From: Blautia_A aquisgranensis
GTDB taxonomy: Bacteria; Bacillota; Clostridia; Lachnospirales; Lachnospiraceae
Direction: 5' to 3'
DNA length: 64,000 bases
NCBI RefSeq assembly: GCF_040096615.1
Contig: NZ_JBBMEJ010000001.1
Location: 186,001-250,000 of the forward strand
The notes under the pieces were generated by a model that did no database searches, was not told where the DNA came from, and saw only the letters and a list, made by a program, of their open reading frames with translations. Each line of letters opens with the position of its first letter. Position 1 is the stretch's first letter. Both the position numbers and the translations under genes were made by a program. Below are positions 1 to 10,091 of the stretch, piece after piece.

Positions 1-1232
1 CACTGGCTGTTGTCCATTCCACGTACAAAATCATTATTATCATAAGATGGCGTACTTACCAACGCCAATACTTCCCCTGTATAAGGATTCAAAGCTACAG
101 AACATCCTCTGTCTTCTTTAAATTGTTCATAAAGAGTACTTTGAAGATCACCATCAATCGTAATATGGATATCTTCTCCATCTTTTCTAGGCTCATATGC
201 AATAACACTTTTTTTATTTCCATTTGCATCTACAATACAGATTTCACACCCATCTGTTCCTTTTAGTTCTTTTTCATAAAGCGTTTCCAGTCCAGTCTTT
301 CCAATCACACTGTTTGTACGATACCCTTCCCCTTTATGTTCCTGCAAATCTTCGGCTGTAACCGCCTGTACATACCCTACCAGATGAGAGGCAGCTTCTT
401 TTAGATAATAAGTTCGTACTTTTACATCAGATAACATAATACCTGGAATCTTCAATAATGTGTCCTGCTTTTCTTTTTCTTCCAGAACAGTTTTATCCGG
501 ATTCACTGTCAAAAGATCGACCTCTTGTATTTTAGGAATTGTTGCTACTGGTACAAAAGAATCTGCTTTTACCCAACCGGCTTTTAACTTATCCTCAATT
601 TCGTCTGCTCCAATTCCAAGATACTCTGCCAGTTTTTTTATTGTATCTTCTCTGTTCTCCATCCTGCCCGGAACAATTCCTACCGAAGATGCAGTTCCCT
701 CTCCAGCCAACTGACGACCATTTCTGTCTAAAATATCTCCTCTCTTTGCCTCTTCTGACGTTACCTGAACTTTATCCGTTGCAGATAACTCTGGAAAAAT
801 CAACTGATCCTGCCAGATTAAATGATATCCTGTCCAATCATGTGAAAATACCGCATCGTTGGTAAATTCTACATTTCCTGCAGCAGTCTGCATATTTGTT
901 GTATAGGAAACTGCCGCATTTCCGTTTTCTTGTCTTTTTACTGTAATATCGGTTATGGACAGATCAGACATCTCAATGCCTTCATATATTTTAGAATTTC
1001 GTTCTATAAATTCTTCCTTACTGTTCATGCTGCTTTTTTTCTGATCCAGCATGGCATACATTTGCTCATATTCCCCTTTTTCAATATATTTCATATATTC
1101 CATTAGTCTTTTTTCAGGAACATTACAATTCATTATTGTTACAATACCGATTCCACCACCAATCAATATACCGCTAAATAAAACTATTTTTGTAATAATC
1201 TTCGTGTGTTTTTTTCTTTTCTTTTTTCTCAT
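1..1232 (-). CDS. MecA-like class B penicillin-binding protein, 3' end outside the window
   Basis: About 410 residues are visible. A short basic start (MRKKKRKKHTK) is followed by one membrane anchor at roughly residues 12-30, an NTF2-like MecA_N domain (about 35-150), and the penicillin-binding protein dimerisation domain, which includes the RGDILDRNGR motif. The frame leaves the window in the stretch ALVSTPSYD, which in MecA lies just before the SxxK active-site serine, so the transpeptidase domain is not visible. The start codon has an AAGGAG-type site upstream. By family this protein cross-links peptidoglycan at the outer membrane face, and members with a MecA_N domain often have low beta-lactam affinity. 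A BlaI/MecI-type operator sits about 30 bp upstream, which suggests beta-lactam-inducible expression. Whether it confers resistance cannot be read from this fragment. It probably lies outside ICE A. Confidence 0.85.
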   Translation of the reverse strand, partial: MRKKKRKKHTKIITKIVLFSGILIGGGIGIVTIMNCNVPEKRLMEYMKYIEKGEYEQMYAMLDQKKSSMNSKEEFIERNSKIYEGIEMSDLSITDITVKRQENGNAAVSYTTNMQTAAGNVEFTNDAVFSHDWTGYHLIWQDQLIFPELSATDKVQVTSEEAKRGDILDRNGRQLAGEGTASSVGIVPGRMENREDTIKKLAEYLGIGADEIEDKLKAGWVKADSFVPVATIPKIQEVDLLTVNPDKTVLEEKEKQDTLLKIPGIMLSDVKVRTYYLKEAASHLVGYVQAVTAEDLQEHKGEGYRTNSVIGKTGLETLYEKELKGTDGCEICIVDANGNKKSVIAYEPRKDGEDIHITIDGDLQSTLYEQFKEDRGCSVALNPYTGEVLALVSTPSYDNNDFVRGMDNSQ

Positions 1233-1263
1233 ATAGTTTTATTTCTCCTTTTTTCATATTTTC

Positions 1264-1289
1264 TTAAATATTACACTTGTAATATTTAA
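1264..1289. promoter_or_regulatory. BlaI/MecI-type operator palindrome
   Basis: A perfect 26-base palindrome around a two-base centre. Its core is AAATATTACA, two bases, TGTAATATTT, which matches the TACA-N2-TGTA dyads bound by BlaI and MecI. It lies immediately upstream of the penicillin-binding protein start. The regulator itself is not in the window. Confidence 0.7.
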
Positions 1290-1490
1290 ACGTCAAGCTT
1301 TTTCTTAGGTTTATATATGTAGACAAGAGAAAAGATTTGCATAAAAAAGAAAGGGCATCTCAAAGCCTTCTTTGATAAAGAACTTTACGACACTCTGAGG
1401 TAATGGTTTCTCCGGATGTTTCCCAAACGCTATAATCACTCTCCAGAAGAACCAAAAACGATTTTTAATTTTCTCTCAGAAAAAAAAGAA
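1290..1490. other. Intergenic stretch without a recognisable gene
   Basis: AT-rich sequence between the operator and the gene remnant. The minus strand holds a short open stretch at about 1330-1460 that I cannot assign. No promoter or terminator is convincing here. The left boundary of ICE A probably lies in or near this stretch. Confidence 0.4.
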
Positions 1491-1826
1491 CTACTCTAAA
1501 TCTGCTGATCTTTGAAATAACCCTGCTCGTTTCTTATAATCACAAACATATTCAGACAACACATTCTTTGCTGGCAGATTATTATAGCAGAAAACGCAAC
1601 AAATCCCTTTATTAACTTTTGTTCCATATATTTCCTGTACCAATCCTATTGTTTCATCATCTGAACAAAAGCTCTTCGGAATCTCCCTACAATCCCTGAT
1701 AATAACGCAAATCTGTTTACTATGTCCTCTCTGTCAGTATACAAGCCAGCTAATCTCTTTATTATAGTATCTAAATACTTCTTCCCAATTCCACTACTCA
1801 AAATTTCTTCAGTCACTGTTTCTGCA
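1491..1826 (-). pseudogene. Frameshifted remnant of an unidentified gene
   Basis: Two coding-like stretches lie in different frames. The upstream one (about 1719-1826) reads as EEILSSGIGKKYLDTII and onward. The downstream one (1491-1718) gives 75 residues containing REIPKSFCSDDETIGLVQEI and CCVFCYNNLPAKNVLSEYV, then a TAG stop. The change of frame near 1718 and the lack of a start suggest a decayed gene. The cysteine-containing segment is not one I recognise. It lies just downstream of the last gene of ICE A in the same direction, so it may be a dead ICE gene or a truncated flanking gene. Confidence 0.4.
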
Positions 1827-1940
1827 GATGTGTTTTTATATCAGCCAGAGTTCCCCTGGCTGAATTCTTCCAATATATACCTGTTAACACTTCTCAATGC
1901 TGACACTTTTTCCTTCGCTTTACTACACACTGGCTTGAAT

Positions 1941-2186
1941 TCATTCCTCCTCTTCCAGTTTCGATTTATAATCTTCCAAGTCCATAAGAAAAGTCTCATA
2001 GCCTTCATCACTCATGCAGAACAGCTTTCTTATGGTATTGCAGACAAGCCCGATCATGTCCGCATCCCCTTTCAGGAATGGAATGATATGGTCGATTGCT
2101 TCCATCGTGTCATTTCTGTTCCCTTTATCAAACATTGCGGTTACTAAACATTCGTCTGTATCAAAGTTCATTGCCAGATCCATCAT
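1941..2186 (-). CDS. Small acidic ICE protein of unknown function
   Basis: An 81-residue soluble protein beginning MMDLAMNFDTDECLVT and ending in LEEEE. It is acidic and probably helical, with no membrane segment or known catalytic motif. Its start overlaps the stop of the upstream polyvalent protein gene by four bases (ATGA), so the two are very likely translationally coupled. Small genes of this kind commonly close this module in clostridial conjugative elements, but I do not know a function. Confidence 0.7.
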   Translation of the reverse strand: MMDLAMNFDTDECLVTAMFDKGNRNDTMEAIDHIIPFLKGDADMIGLVCNTIRKLFCMSDEGYETFLMDLEDYKSKLEEEE

Positions 2187-5100
2187 AATTCTACATCCCC
2201 CTTCTTATGTGCTTTGGATTTTTCTGCTTCTTTATTTTTCTGTTCCTGTGCTTTTGCCCTTGCCTGAAACTCTTTCAACGACTGCAGTACAGATTTTTTC
2301 AATTCCCCTCTTTCGCCCTTTGCCGGCTCTTTCTTTTGTGTCTGGTTCTCTTCCACTGATACGGATTCTTTCTTGACTGGTGCTTCTGAAACTTCCTGTT
2401 TCACTTCCACAGTCTGTTCTGCTTCCTGCACTTTTCCATGTTTCTCATTCAGATACTTTTCCATATCGTTAATTGCTTTCTGTACTAATGGGCTTTCCTT
2501 ATAATGAGGAATCATATCTATCAGTTCCCTGTCTACTCTATCCCAACACATCAGTTCATATTCCCCGGAATAATCCTTATCTCCATCCTGCAGATCAAAT
2601 CCAATCCCTTTACCTCCATGCAAGCGATCTGCCGGAATACTTTCATAAATTTTAATCGCTTCTTCCAGAGTAAGATTATTATGGTACTCTCCCATGACCG
2701 GAAACTCCATGCACTCTGCCACATAAAAAGTAATCGTAGCTTCTGGTTGCTCCTGTTCTGGTTGTCTGGTAAAGATAGAAAAGGTTTCTGCATTTTCCAA
2801 ACGGGAAAGTAATGACCGGGCAGTTATCACATCACTGTCTATATCCGATTCTTCTGCCACCTCAGTCAGCCAGTCTTTTAAACCTGCTGTCTCCTTGTTC
2901 AAAATATCCTCTGTGAGTTTCTCAACCTGTTCTTCCCTATTTTCAACGGTATCTTTATATTCATAAGTATCATATTCATAACTAAAATTATCCAAGTCCA
3001 CTGCGAGTTTCCTGATTTCCTGCTGATCAAGATAGGCTTCCGATTCCTTTATATACTCTGCCAAAGTAATTCTTTCTTCTAAGATTGGGTTAATGTCTAC
3101 TTTAATGCCTGCTATTGCCATACCATACGAATTCAATTCGTTAAAAAAACTATCCTCTCGAATATTTCCTCGATAAGAAAGCACCACATCAAGATCAGAA
3201 TCTGCACGATACAGGTCATCTCTGCTTCTGGAACCATGTACTCTCGCCCCAATCAATGTAACTTCATTTTCCAGTCCCATTTCTTCCAGAACAGCTCTTG
3301 CATGAAATAAAACTTCATATTCAATTTCTGCCCTGTCCATCCCATTCAATGCTGTTTCACATCTGCCAAGTTCCGAAGTGAATCGAACATCTCCACTGGC
3401 CAGCACTTCTTTAGAATGACTGATTACCTTATCCCGAAACTCCCTGTCATCAACTTTTACACATTCAACATCTTCCAATCCTTCATTTTTCAAGCTGGCA
3501 TACATTGCTTTCTGAATAGAATCTTCTGGATTTCCACAGGCATCTCCTGAAATTTCATGAAGTTCCTGATCATAAACCAGGTATTTATAGCCATCCTCCG
3601 TCGGTTGCACTGTTAAATACATACCAGACATTTTAAATTGTACGGTTATTCCCTCATAACTTTTTAATGCCGCTTCCCTGTCATAACCATCAAAAAAAGC
3701 CTTTGGGCAAGTACGTTCAAATTGTATCTTCTCCAGTCTCTCTTCTTCTGCATATTCAATTTCTGCATACATTTCTTCATAATCCATCACGCTTGCATCT
3801 TCTATCGAAAGTCCTTCCTCTTCCAAAATATTCTCCATTGCTTCAGTAATAGAAATAGTCGGATCATCATAAACGCCGCCATCCAGTTCCAGATAATCTT
3901 TATCATAGAATGTATAATCATAACCATCTTCTACCGTCTGAATTGTAAAATACTGATCTCCAATCTGGTATGCTATCTCTGTATCATGCACTGCCAGACT
4001 GTTTCCTATCTCTTTAAAAGTATTGTATATCTGCGGATTCAGCCATCCTTCCACTTCCTGGCAATCATAAATCAATGTATCTATTCCATTCTTACACTGA
4101 ATAAAATCAAGACTACCTCGCAACGGTGCTGTATTTTCAATTCCAAGAGCTTTCATTTTATGATTAGGCAGAGAGTAATATGCTCCAAGGGCAGCTCCCA
4201 AATCCTTATATCTCTCGATCTTCATCCCACCTTTTGCTGCCAGATCTTCGATCACATAATATTGGTCAATATAATGATTTTCTGGCATTTTCAGGTCAAT
4301 GCCATTATTTTCTCTGACTTTATGTATCTCGAAAAAGCTGAATTTCTGTTCTTCACCCCGCAGATTCTGTCCGGTCAGTGTCGGCTCCCATGTATCTGTA
4401 CTGATTGGCTGCTGTTCCATGATTTTCATAACTGTTCCGTCTGCTAAGATGACTGTTGCCTGGTCTGGAAGATCTATCAGGTCATACACCGTTGCACCAT
4501 TTTCTTCCAGATATTCTGAAATAGCTTCCCTGGCTCCTTCATCAAATCCATGCCAGATGTCCTCTGCCACCAGTGTCCCATTTTCCGATACGATAATATC
4601 TGCCACGTCCTGACCGTATTCCTCATTTCGCATCTGGAAGAATCGCTCCCCATGATATGTTTTCATATCCATCGCATACCAGGTGCCTGTATGTCCTTCT
4701 GCGTCATACCCTCTTGTAGTTTCAGTGATATGCTGATTTTTCACACCAAGCACCTCTTCCAGTTTCCGGGTACGGATTTCTTTTCTTGCCATATCAATAA
4801 ATCCATTCAGGACTGCAGGATGGCTGCCCACAATATAGTCCCTGTTCAGATCCATTCCCCGACTGATATTTTCCGGAATATCAATGCCATCTGCCCACCG
4901 TTTATTGCCATCAGAAAATCTTCCATCATAGGAAAGCTGTTTCAATGTATTTGCCAGAACAAATGCAACTCGTTCTTCCCCGTATTTTTCAAACACGCCT
5001 ACTGCAGCATCTGGATTTAAACGCATACCGTCGAATCCCTCTGTGATTGCCTGTTCAATTGCATTTTTACAGTCAATGTTCAGTTTTCTGGAATCCAGGT

Positions 5101-6988
5101 AAGCATCTACATTTCTCTCCTGCATAGCCTTTTCCAAAGTTCCCATATAAACTTCCGGATATGCTTTTACTGGATTGGCATTTAACATTTCAGCTCTCTG
5201 TGCTACAAAGTCCGGCAGTTCTGTAAATCCAAAAGAATCTACATAGTATGCGGTTAATCTGCCGCCCCGGTTCATAATGATCACATCACTGACTGACATG
5301 GAATGCCCAGTAAAATCGTTTGGTCGTTCTATATTAAAACGCTCAAAGAGATTATCCAGTGTCGTAGCATCCCTCAGTCTTTCACTGTAAACCATCTGAT
5401 AGTCTTTGCCATCTACGGTAAATCCCATTTCTTTTGCCGCTTCCAGACTTAAAAACTGATACCCTCTTTCTTCCTGTCTACTGTTGATCTGGTAAATTCC
5501 ATAGCGGTTTCCATCACTTTCTAAAAGAAGTGTTTCTTTGATCTTTGCTTTTTCTTCCGGTGTCATAATCGTTTCCTGACTTCTCCGGTAATTTTCCCAT
5601 TCAAATTTCGTCACTCCGAATAACCCGTCATGCTGTAAAATATCCAGTTCCAGATTCATAATTCTTTGCGACTGTTCCTGACCACCAACTGCTCCGGTCA
5701 GTCCATAAACCGTTACTCCCTCATGGTGCAATTCCACTGCCCGCTCCCTGGTAAGCGGAAGCATACTTTCTGAATAAAATCCGGCTTCATGCAATTCTGA
5801 TAAACCAATCATCGAATCCGGCAGACTTTCAATCTGTTCCTCCGCTTCTCCAATCAATTTTAGTACCGCTTCTCTGTTTCCATCCAGAATAGATTCTGCA
5901 AGATTCTCTGCCAGTTTTTCCATTGCTTCCCTATCATCCAGTTTATAAGCAAAATTCACGATAAGATTTCTCTGGTCATTGCTGAAAATCGTCCGTTCCT
6001 GCTCCAGACGATTAATAGTCTGTTCTGCATACTGCATGGCACTCATTTCTTCTGTCTGCTCCACAACATCTGCTTCCTGCTCTGCTCTTTCTATCTGAAG
6101 TTCTTTGAGTTTTTCCTCAATCTGTCCGATCATATCAGCAGAAGTCTTACGGATGGTGTCCATAGAAGCACGAAGCTCTTTCATATTTTTACCGGAAGAC
6201 CAGCTTGCAATATAGGAAAAAGAATACTCCGATGTGTCCAGTCCGAAATGGTTACATACCACATAGGCAACACTTTCTGCTTCTACTTCCCTTGTAAGCT
6301 GATCTTTTACGATGCCCTCTGCTTCCATCTGATCACGATCATGCAATACTGCATGTGCGGTTTCATGCACCGCTGTTTTCATGGTTTGTGCCTCACTCAT
6401 GCCAGGCTGGATAGCAATATATTTATCGACAAGCTGATAAAAGCCTTTCGCCTCCCCATCAATCTCAATAAAACGGATAGGAACCGGGGCAACCATTTTT
6501 AATGATTCCATAAAATCATGGTAGATCAAAACATCTCCATCCAGTTCTGATACCTCAAACTCTGGAATCGGTTCTCCTGTGGTCTGGCTGACATCAAATA
6601 CTGTCGTAACCCGGAATTTTGTAATAACACGCTCTACTACTTCTGTTTCCGGCTGTCCATCTTCCCCGATCACAATCTCGCCTGTTTCCGGATCAGTTTT
6701 TTCAATCTCCTGTTTCTCTTTAAACGGAGCCGGGGCAATAATCTGGATGCCTTTTTCCCCTCTTTTTACCTGTCGGTTGAATTTCTTCTGCCATGCCTGA
6801 TACCCCGCTACCAATGTTGCTTCCGGTTTCTGCATGGTGATCAGCAGTGTGTTATTAAAGCTGTAATTGTGGAACTTTGACATGGTATTCAGATATTCGG
6901 TATATCTCTCCGATGTAAAGATTTCCTTTACTCCCTGTTCCAGCCGTTCCGATATTTCTTTTAACTGTTTTTCTATATTATTTGCCAT
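2183..6988 (-). CDS. Polyvalent ICE protein: ArdC-N, ImmA/IrrE-type metallopeptidase, nucleotidyltransferase-like domain
   Basis: 1601 residues from the ATG at 6988, chosen because GGAGGG sits just upstream. Residues about 10-110 look like the ArdC N-terminal ssDNA-binding domain (YSFNNTLLI, GYQAWQKKF). At about 205-225 TAVHETAHAVLHD is an HExxH-like zinc site of the ImmA/IrrE or antirestriction peptidase kind. The middle has several large-polyvalent-protein repeats with YodL/DUF-type folds. At about 1250-1330 the signature HGSRSRDDLYRADSDLDVVL resembles an MNT-type nucleotidyltransferase. The C-terminus is lysine- and glutamate-rich. Such proteins are delivered or made early in conjugation and are thought to protect incoming DNA from restriction; the exact activities here are inferred. 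It follows the broken helicase gene and overlaps the next small gene. Confidence 0.8.
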   Translation of the reverse strand: MANNIEKQLKEISERLEQGVKEIFTSERYTEYLNTMSKFHNYSFNNTLLITMQKPEATLVAGYQAWQKKFNRQVKRGEKGIQIIAPAPFKEKQEIEKTDPETGEIVIGEDGQPETEVVERVITKFRVTTVFDVSQTTGEPIPEFEVSELDGDVLIYHDFMESLKMVAPVPIRFIEIDGEAKGFYQLVDKYIAIQPGMSEAQTMKTAVHETAHAVLHDRDQMEAEGIVKDQLTREVEAESVAYVVCNHFGLDTSEYSFSYIASWSSGKNMKELRASMDTIRKTSADMIGQIEEKLKELQIERAEQEADVVEQTEEMSAMQYAEQTINRLEQERTIFSNDQRNLIVNFAYKLDDREAMEKLAENLAESILDGNREAVLKLIGEAEEQIESLPDSMIGLSELHEAGFYSESMLPLTRERAVELHHEGVTVYGLTGAVGGQEQSQRIMNLELDILQHDGLFGVTKFEWENYRRSQETIMTPEEKAKIKETLLLESDGNRYGIYQINSRQEERGYQFLSLEAAKEMGFTVDGKDYQMVYSERLRDATTLDNLFERFNIERPNDFTGHSMSVSDVIIMNRGGRLTAYYVDSFGFTELPDFVAQRAEMLNANPVKAYPEVYMGTLEKAMQERNVDAYLDSRKLNIDCKNAIEQAITEGFDGMRLNPDAAVGVFEKYGEERVAFVLANTLKQLSYDGRFSDGNKRWADGIDIPENISRGMDLNRDYIVGSHPAVLNGFIDMARKEIRTRKLEEVLGVKNQHITETTRGYDAEGHTGTWYAMDMKTYHGERFFQMRNEEYGQDVADIIVSENGTLVAEDIWHGFDEGAREAISEYLEENGATVYDLIDLPDQATVILADGTVMKIMEQQPISTDTWEPTLTGQNLRGEEQKFSFFEIHKVRENNGIDLKMPENHYIDQYYVIEDLAAKGGMKIERYKDLGAALGAYYSLPNHKMKALGIENTAPLRGSLDFIQCKNGIDTLIYDCQEVEGWLNPQIYNTFKEIGNSLAVHDTEIAYQIGDQYFTIQTVEDGYDYTFYDKDYLELDGGVYDDPTISITEAMENILEEEGLSIEDASVMDYEEMYAEIEYAEEERLEKIQFERTCPKAFFDGYDREAALKSYEGITVQFKMSGMYLTVQPTEDGYKYLVYDQELHEISGDACGNPEDSIQKAMYASLKNEGLEDVECVKVDDREFRDKVISHSKEVLASGDVRFTSELGRCETALNGMDRAEIEYEVLFHARAVLEEMGLENEVTLIGARVHGSRSRDDLYRADSDLDVVLSYRGNIREDSFFNELNSYGMAIAGIKVDINPILEERITLAEYIKESEAYLDQQEIRKLAVDLDNFSYEYDTYEYKDTVENREEQVEKLTEDILNKETAGLKDWLTEVAEESDIDSDVITARSLLSRLENAETFSIFTRQPEQEQPEATITFYVAECMEFPVMGEYHNNLTLEEAIKIYESIPADRLHGGKGIGFDLQDGDKDYSGEYELMCWDRVDRELIDMIPHYKESPLVQKAINDMEKYLNEKHGKVQEAEQTVEVKQEVSEAPVKKESVSVEENQTQKKEPAKGERGELKKSVLQSLKEFQARAKAQEQKNKEAEKSKAHKKGDVEL

Positions 6989-7042
6989 AAACAAACCCTC
7001 CATTTTATGTCCCCGCCAGAGAAAACTCTGACGGGAAATCTT

Positions 7043-8127
7043 TTATAACTCCTGTTCATGTTTTTTCTTTGCAGCTTTCTGTACAGATGGCTGTTCCGCT
7101 GTATTCTGCTGTGCCTTCTCCTGCTTTAAGCGTTCCAGAATAGACGGCTTATGGATTCTGTCTGCTGTTTCCGGAAGTTCTTTTTCTTCTATGGCATCCC
7201 TGCTGTCTGTGTTGCTTCCTTCTCTGCCAATATCCTCATCTGCCATAATCGTCTCATTACCCTTTTCATCCATGTTCAGCAATGCATTTAACTCGGATAG
7301 CCGTTCCATCTTTTCATTCAGCTCTGTTTCTTTCGGAAATGGCTTCTTTACCTCTTCCTGTGCAGTAGCAAGCTGCTGTTGTACGGTTTCTAACTTCTGC
7401 TCACTTTCCGTCAGCTTCCTGTCAATGGAAGAAAGCGTGTTATGGATACGCTGCATATTTCCTACAGGGTCTTTTCCGATCTCCAGCTTATAAGAGCATT
7501 TTCCTTTGACCGTCAGTTCAAACGCATTGGAGAACATATTGTAGGAAGCAGATAACGTAAACCCATGATATTCCCCAACCTTTCCGCCGGTGCTGACGGT
7601 TTTTAAACCTGCACAGGCGGCGATCAACGCTTCGCCTGCTTCTTTCTTATCTTCATAAAGGACATTCCCTACCGTCATGGCAAACGTGTCATTATCCTGT
7701 AAATCCACGCTTTTTACTACCTGCGAATCCACCTGCATCCCGGCAATCCGCTCTTTCAATGCACTGATCTGTACCGGGAAATTCTTTGCAATATCGGATT
7801 CCAGACGGTAAATCTGACTGGTATGGTTTGCCTTTAAGAGTTTCAGCTTACTCACCTGCACATCCAGATCCATTTTTTCTTTAATGTGCGGATTACCTGT
7901 GGCAAGTGCCTTGATCTCTGCATAGGACAGTGCCGTATCATCCACATCTTCACAAGCCCTGACCGGGGATTTACTGGTCATGATCTGGCTGATGAACTTC
8001 TGCTTATTCTCCAAAATCTGCCACATATACGCATCAAAAGTGTTCTCCGTCACATACCGGAATATCTTTACTTTGTCATTCTGGTTTCCCTGTCTTAAGA
8101 TACGTCCTTCCTGCTGTTCCAGATCAG
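7043..8127 (-). pseudogene. C-terminal fragment of the split methylase/SF2 helicase gene
   Basis: The open frame reads in from the element I junction as DLEQQEGRILRQGNQNDKVK, which contains helicase motif VI (QxxGRxxRxG), and continues VTENTFDAYMWQILENKQKF. The remainder is a coiled-coil rich tail ending KKKHEQEL. Joining it to the fragment that ends at 18580 restores WKPSD-LEQQEGR in frame. The fragment has no start codon or ribosome binding site of its own at the junction. The nearest methionine, at 8053, lies past motif VI, so any product would be inactive as a helicase. It was the 3' third of a conjugation-associated SNF2-like protein. Confidence 0.85.
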
Positions 8128-8147
8128 TCGGTCATTTTTTGCGGACA
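8123..8147. repeat. Left end of element I: core ATCAG plus inverted repeat
   Basis: The shared core ATCAG is followed nine bases inside by TTTTGCGGACA (8137-8147), which recurs inverted at the right end. The recombinase stop codon (TGA on the minus strand, 8124-8126) lies inside the core. Confidence 0.75.
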
Positions 8148-9857
8148 GTTCATACATGCTATCCTTTTCTGTTCTCTGCTCCTGCGTTTGCTCTCGTTTG
8201 ATTTCTCCCTCCGTATCTTCTTGGCACAAGCAGGACAATACCTTGATGCACCAGAGCCCGGGACATATTCAACGCCGCACACCGTACAATTTTTAGCGGG
8301 CATTGCTGCCCACCGTTTTGTAGGTATGATATGTAATTCATCGACAAAGCCGATGAATTTATAGTAAATCTTGATTTCCTGCTTCACTGTTCCGTCTGCC
8401 ATCTTCTCACGCTCCGAAACAAGTATCTTGTCTATGAGTGCGTTTATAACTGTTGCATCCAGTTCTTTTAAGCCTTGATAATTTCGGATAAGGGCGAGGA
8501 AGTCACGGATTCCCCGTGATTTCTCGTAGCTTTCATTAAGAGTTTCCGTCACCTCTTTCAGCCTTGCTTCAATTTCAAGCTGCTCTTTCTGGTATTTCCC
8601 CGACATCATCTCAAAATTCCGCTCGGTAATACGCTCCATGACCTTATCCTCGTAGAGAGAGGAAAACAGCCTGTCCAGTTCCGCAAGGCGTTTGTTCAGC
8701 TTCTTACGTTCTTTCTCTAATGCTTTCGCCCTGCTCTGGTCTGTTTCCGTGAGCCGCTTTTCTATGGCCCTGACCGCCTTTTCATCATTCACTGCCATAT
8801 CCGCAAAACAGTTGATGTCGGCAAGAACGGCATTGAATAAATCCCTTGCTTCTATATTGTGGGCACTACACTCGCTTCTTCCGTTTCTTGCATAATTATT
8901 ACATGAATACTGTACACAGTCGATAATCTCTGGGCGTTTCCTCCTGTGTACGTTCATTGCCCGCAGAGCACATCCGCAGTCCACACACTTGATAACGCCT
9001 GCAAAAATATTTACAAATCCTCCCTTGTTCTGTGGAAGCCTACGACTTGTAATAAGCTGTTGGACAATATCAAATTCCTCCTGCGTGACTATTCCCTCAT
9101 GGGTATTGGGTATCACTTCCCATTCTTCGGGCAGCTTAGAGGGGCGTTTCTTGCTTTTCATATTGGCGGCAATCCGTTTGTAGCCTACAAGATTTCCCGC
9201 ATATATCGGGCTTCTTAAAATGCTCCTCACGCTGTTCCCACTCCAAATATAGCGTTTGTCCTCGTTCCCCTCAAAATGACGTTCAAAGCCTGTTTCGCCA
9301 CGCTCCGCCGCATAAGCGGCAGGGCGTAGGATATGCTGTTTATTAAGATGTCTGCAAATTTTGGCAACTCCATTCCCTTTTAATGCAAGGTCGAATATCT
9401 CTTTTACAACATGTGCCACTTTATCATCTATCAGCAGATGGTTGTGGTCGGCAGGGTCTTTGATATAGCCATAAGGGGCGGTAGTTCCCATGAATTTCCC
9501 CTGTTGAAACCTCGCCCGATATGCCGATTTTATCTTAACAGATATGTCAGCGGCATACATTTCGTTTAAAATGTTGCGGAAAGGCGTGATGTCCATAGCA
9601 GATTTATTCAAGGTATCTACGCCGTCATTGACCGCTATATACCTCACGTTATGCTCTGGGAAGAAAACTTCCAGATATAACCCACAATCAAGATAGTTTC
9701 TCCCCAGACGGGATAAATCTTTCGTAATCACGCAGTTTATCAGACCGCTTTCAATGTCTTTTATCATATTCTGGAAACTTGGTCTTTGGAAAGCTGACGT
9801 TAGATAACGATACTTTTGAAAACACTGGAAAATCAAGGTTTTTCGAGCGACGGACAA
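8124..9857 (-). pseudogene. Large serine recombinase, catalytic N-terminus lost
   Basis: From the stop at 8124 back to about 9790 the frame matches TnpX/TndX-like recombinases. It has FQRPSFQNMIKDIE, VITKDLSRLGRNYL, the recombinase domain with YGYIKDPADHNHLLIDD, a zinc-ribbon with CVDCGCALRAMN and a long coiled coil. A second C-terminal cysteine set (CTVCGVEYVPG, YCPAC) follows. Before residue about 25 the sequence is unrelated to the family, and the usual YxRxS catalytic serine segment of about 70 residues is absent. The 5' end was apparently removed when the Tn1549-like fragment was joined. The protein should be catalytically dead, although DNA binding may persist. The stop codon lies within the crossover core at the element end. 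Confidence 0.85.
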
Positions 9858-9892
9858 GCAGGGTATTGTACTAAAAACTGAATACGACGCAG

Positions 9893-9944
9893 AAGCGGCG
9901 TTTCTTACTCTCTACATGGGAGAACAGGAACGCCGCTTTTTTCA
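9893..9944 (+). terminator. Hairpin with T-tract upstream of the replication initiator
   Basis: AAGCGGCGTT (9893-9902) pairs with AACGCCGCTT (9929-9938), followed by a run of T. A longer-range pair, GTTACGCAGTAG (9953-9964) with CTACTGCGTAAC (10052-10063), lies between it and the next start. The structure could terminate or attenuate transcription entering the Tn1549-like fragment. Confidence 0.5.
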
Positions 9945-10091
9945 TGCCCTTTGTTACGCAGTAGGGGCAGAAAAAGCCTTGCTACAAGCGGTTTTCCGGG
10001 CGCGTATCTGGCGCGGAAAGGGATTTATACCTTATCCCCCGAAACCGCGCTTCTACTGCGTAACAAATCCAAAGCAAAGGAGCTATGAACT

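Noticed and set aside
1722..2147. 141-codon plus-strand frame near the left edge
   Set aside because: Antisense to the small ICE gene and the remnant; hydrophobic composition typical of a complement frame.
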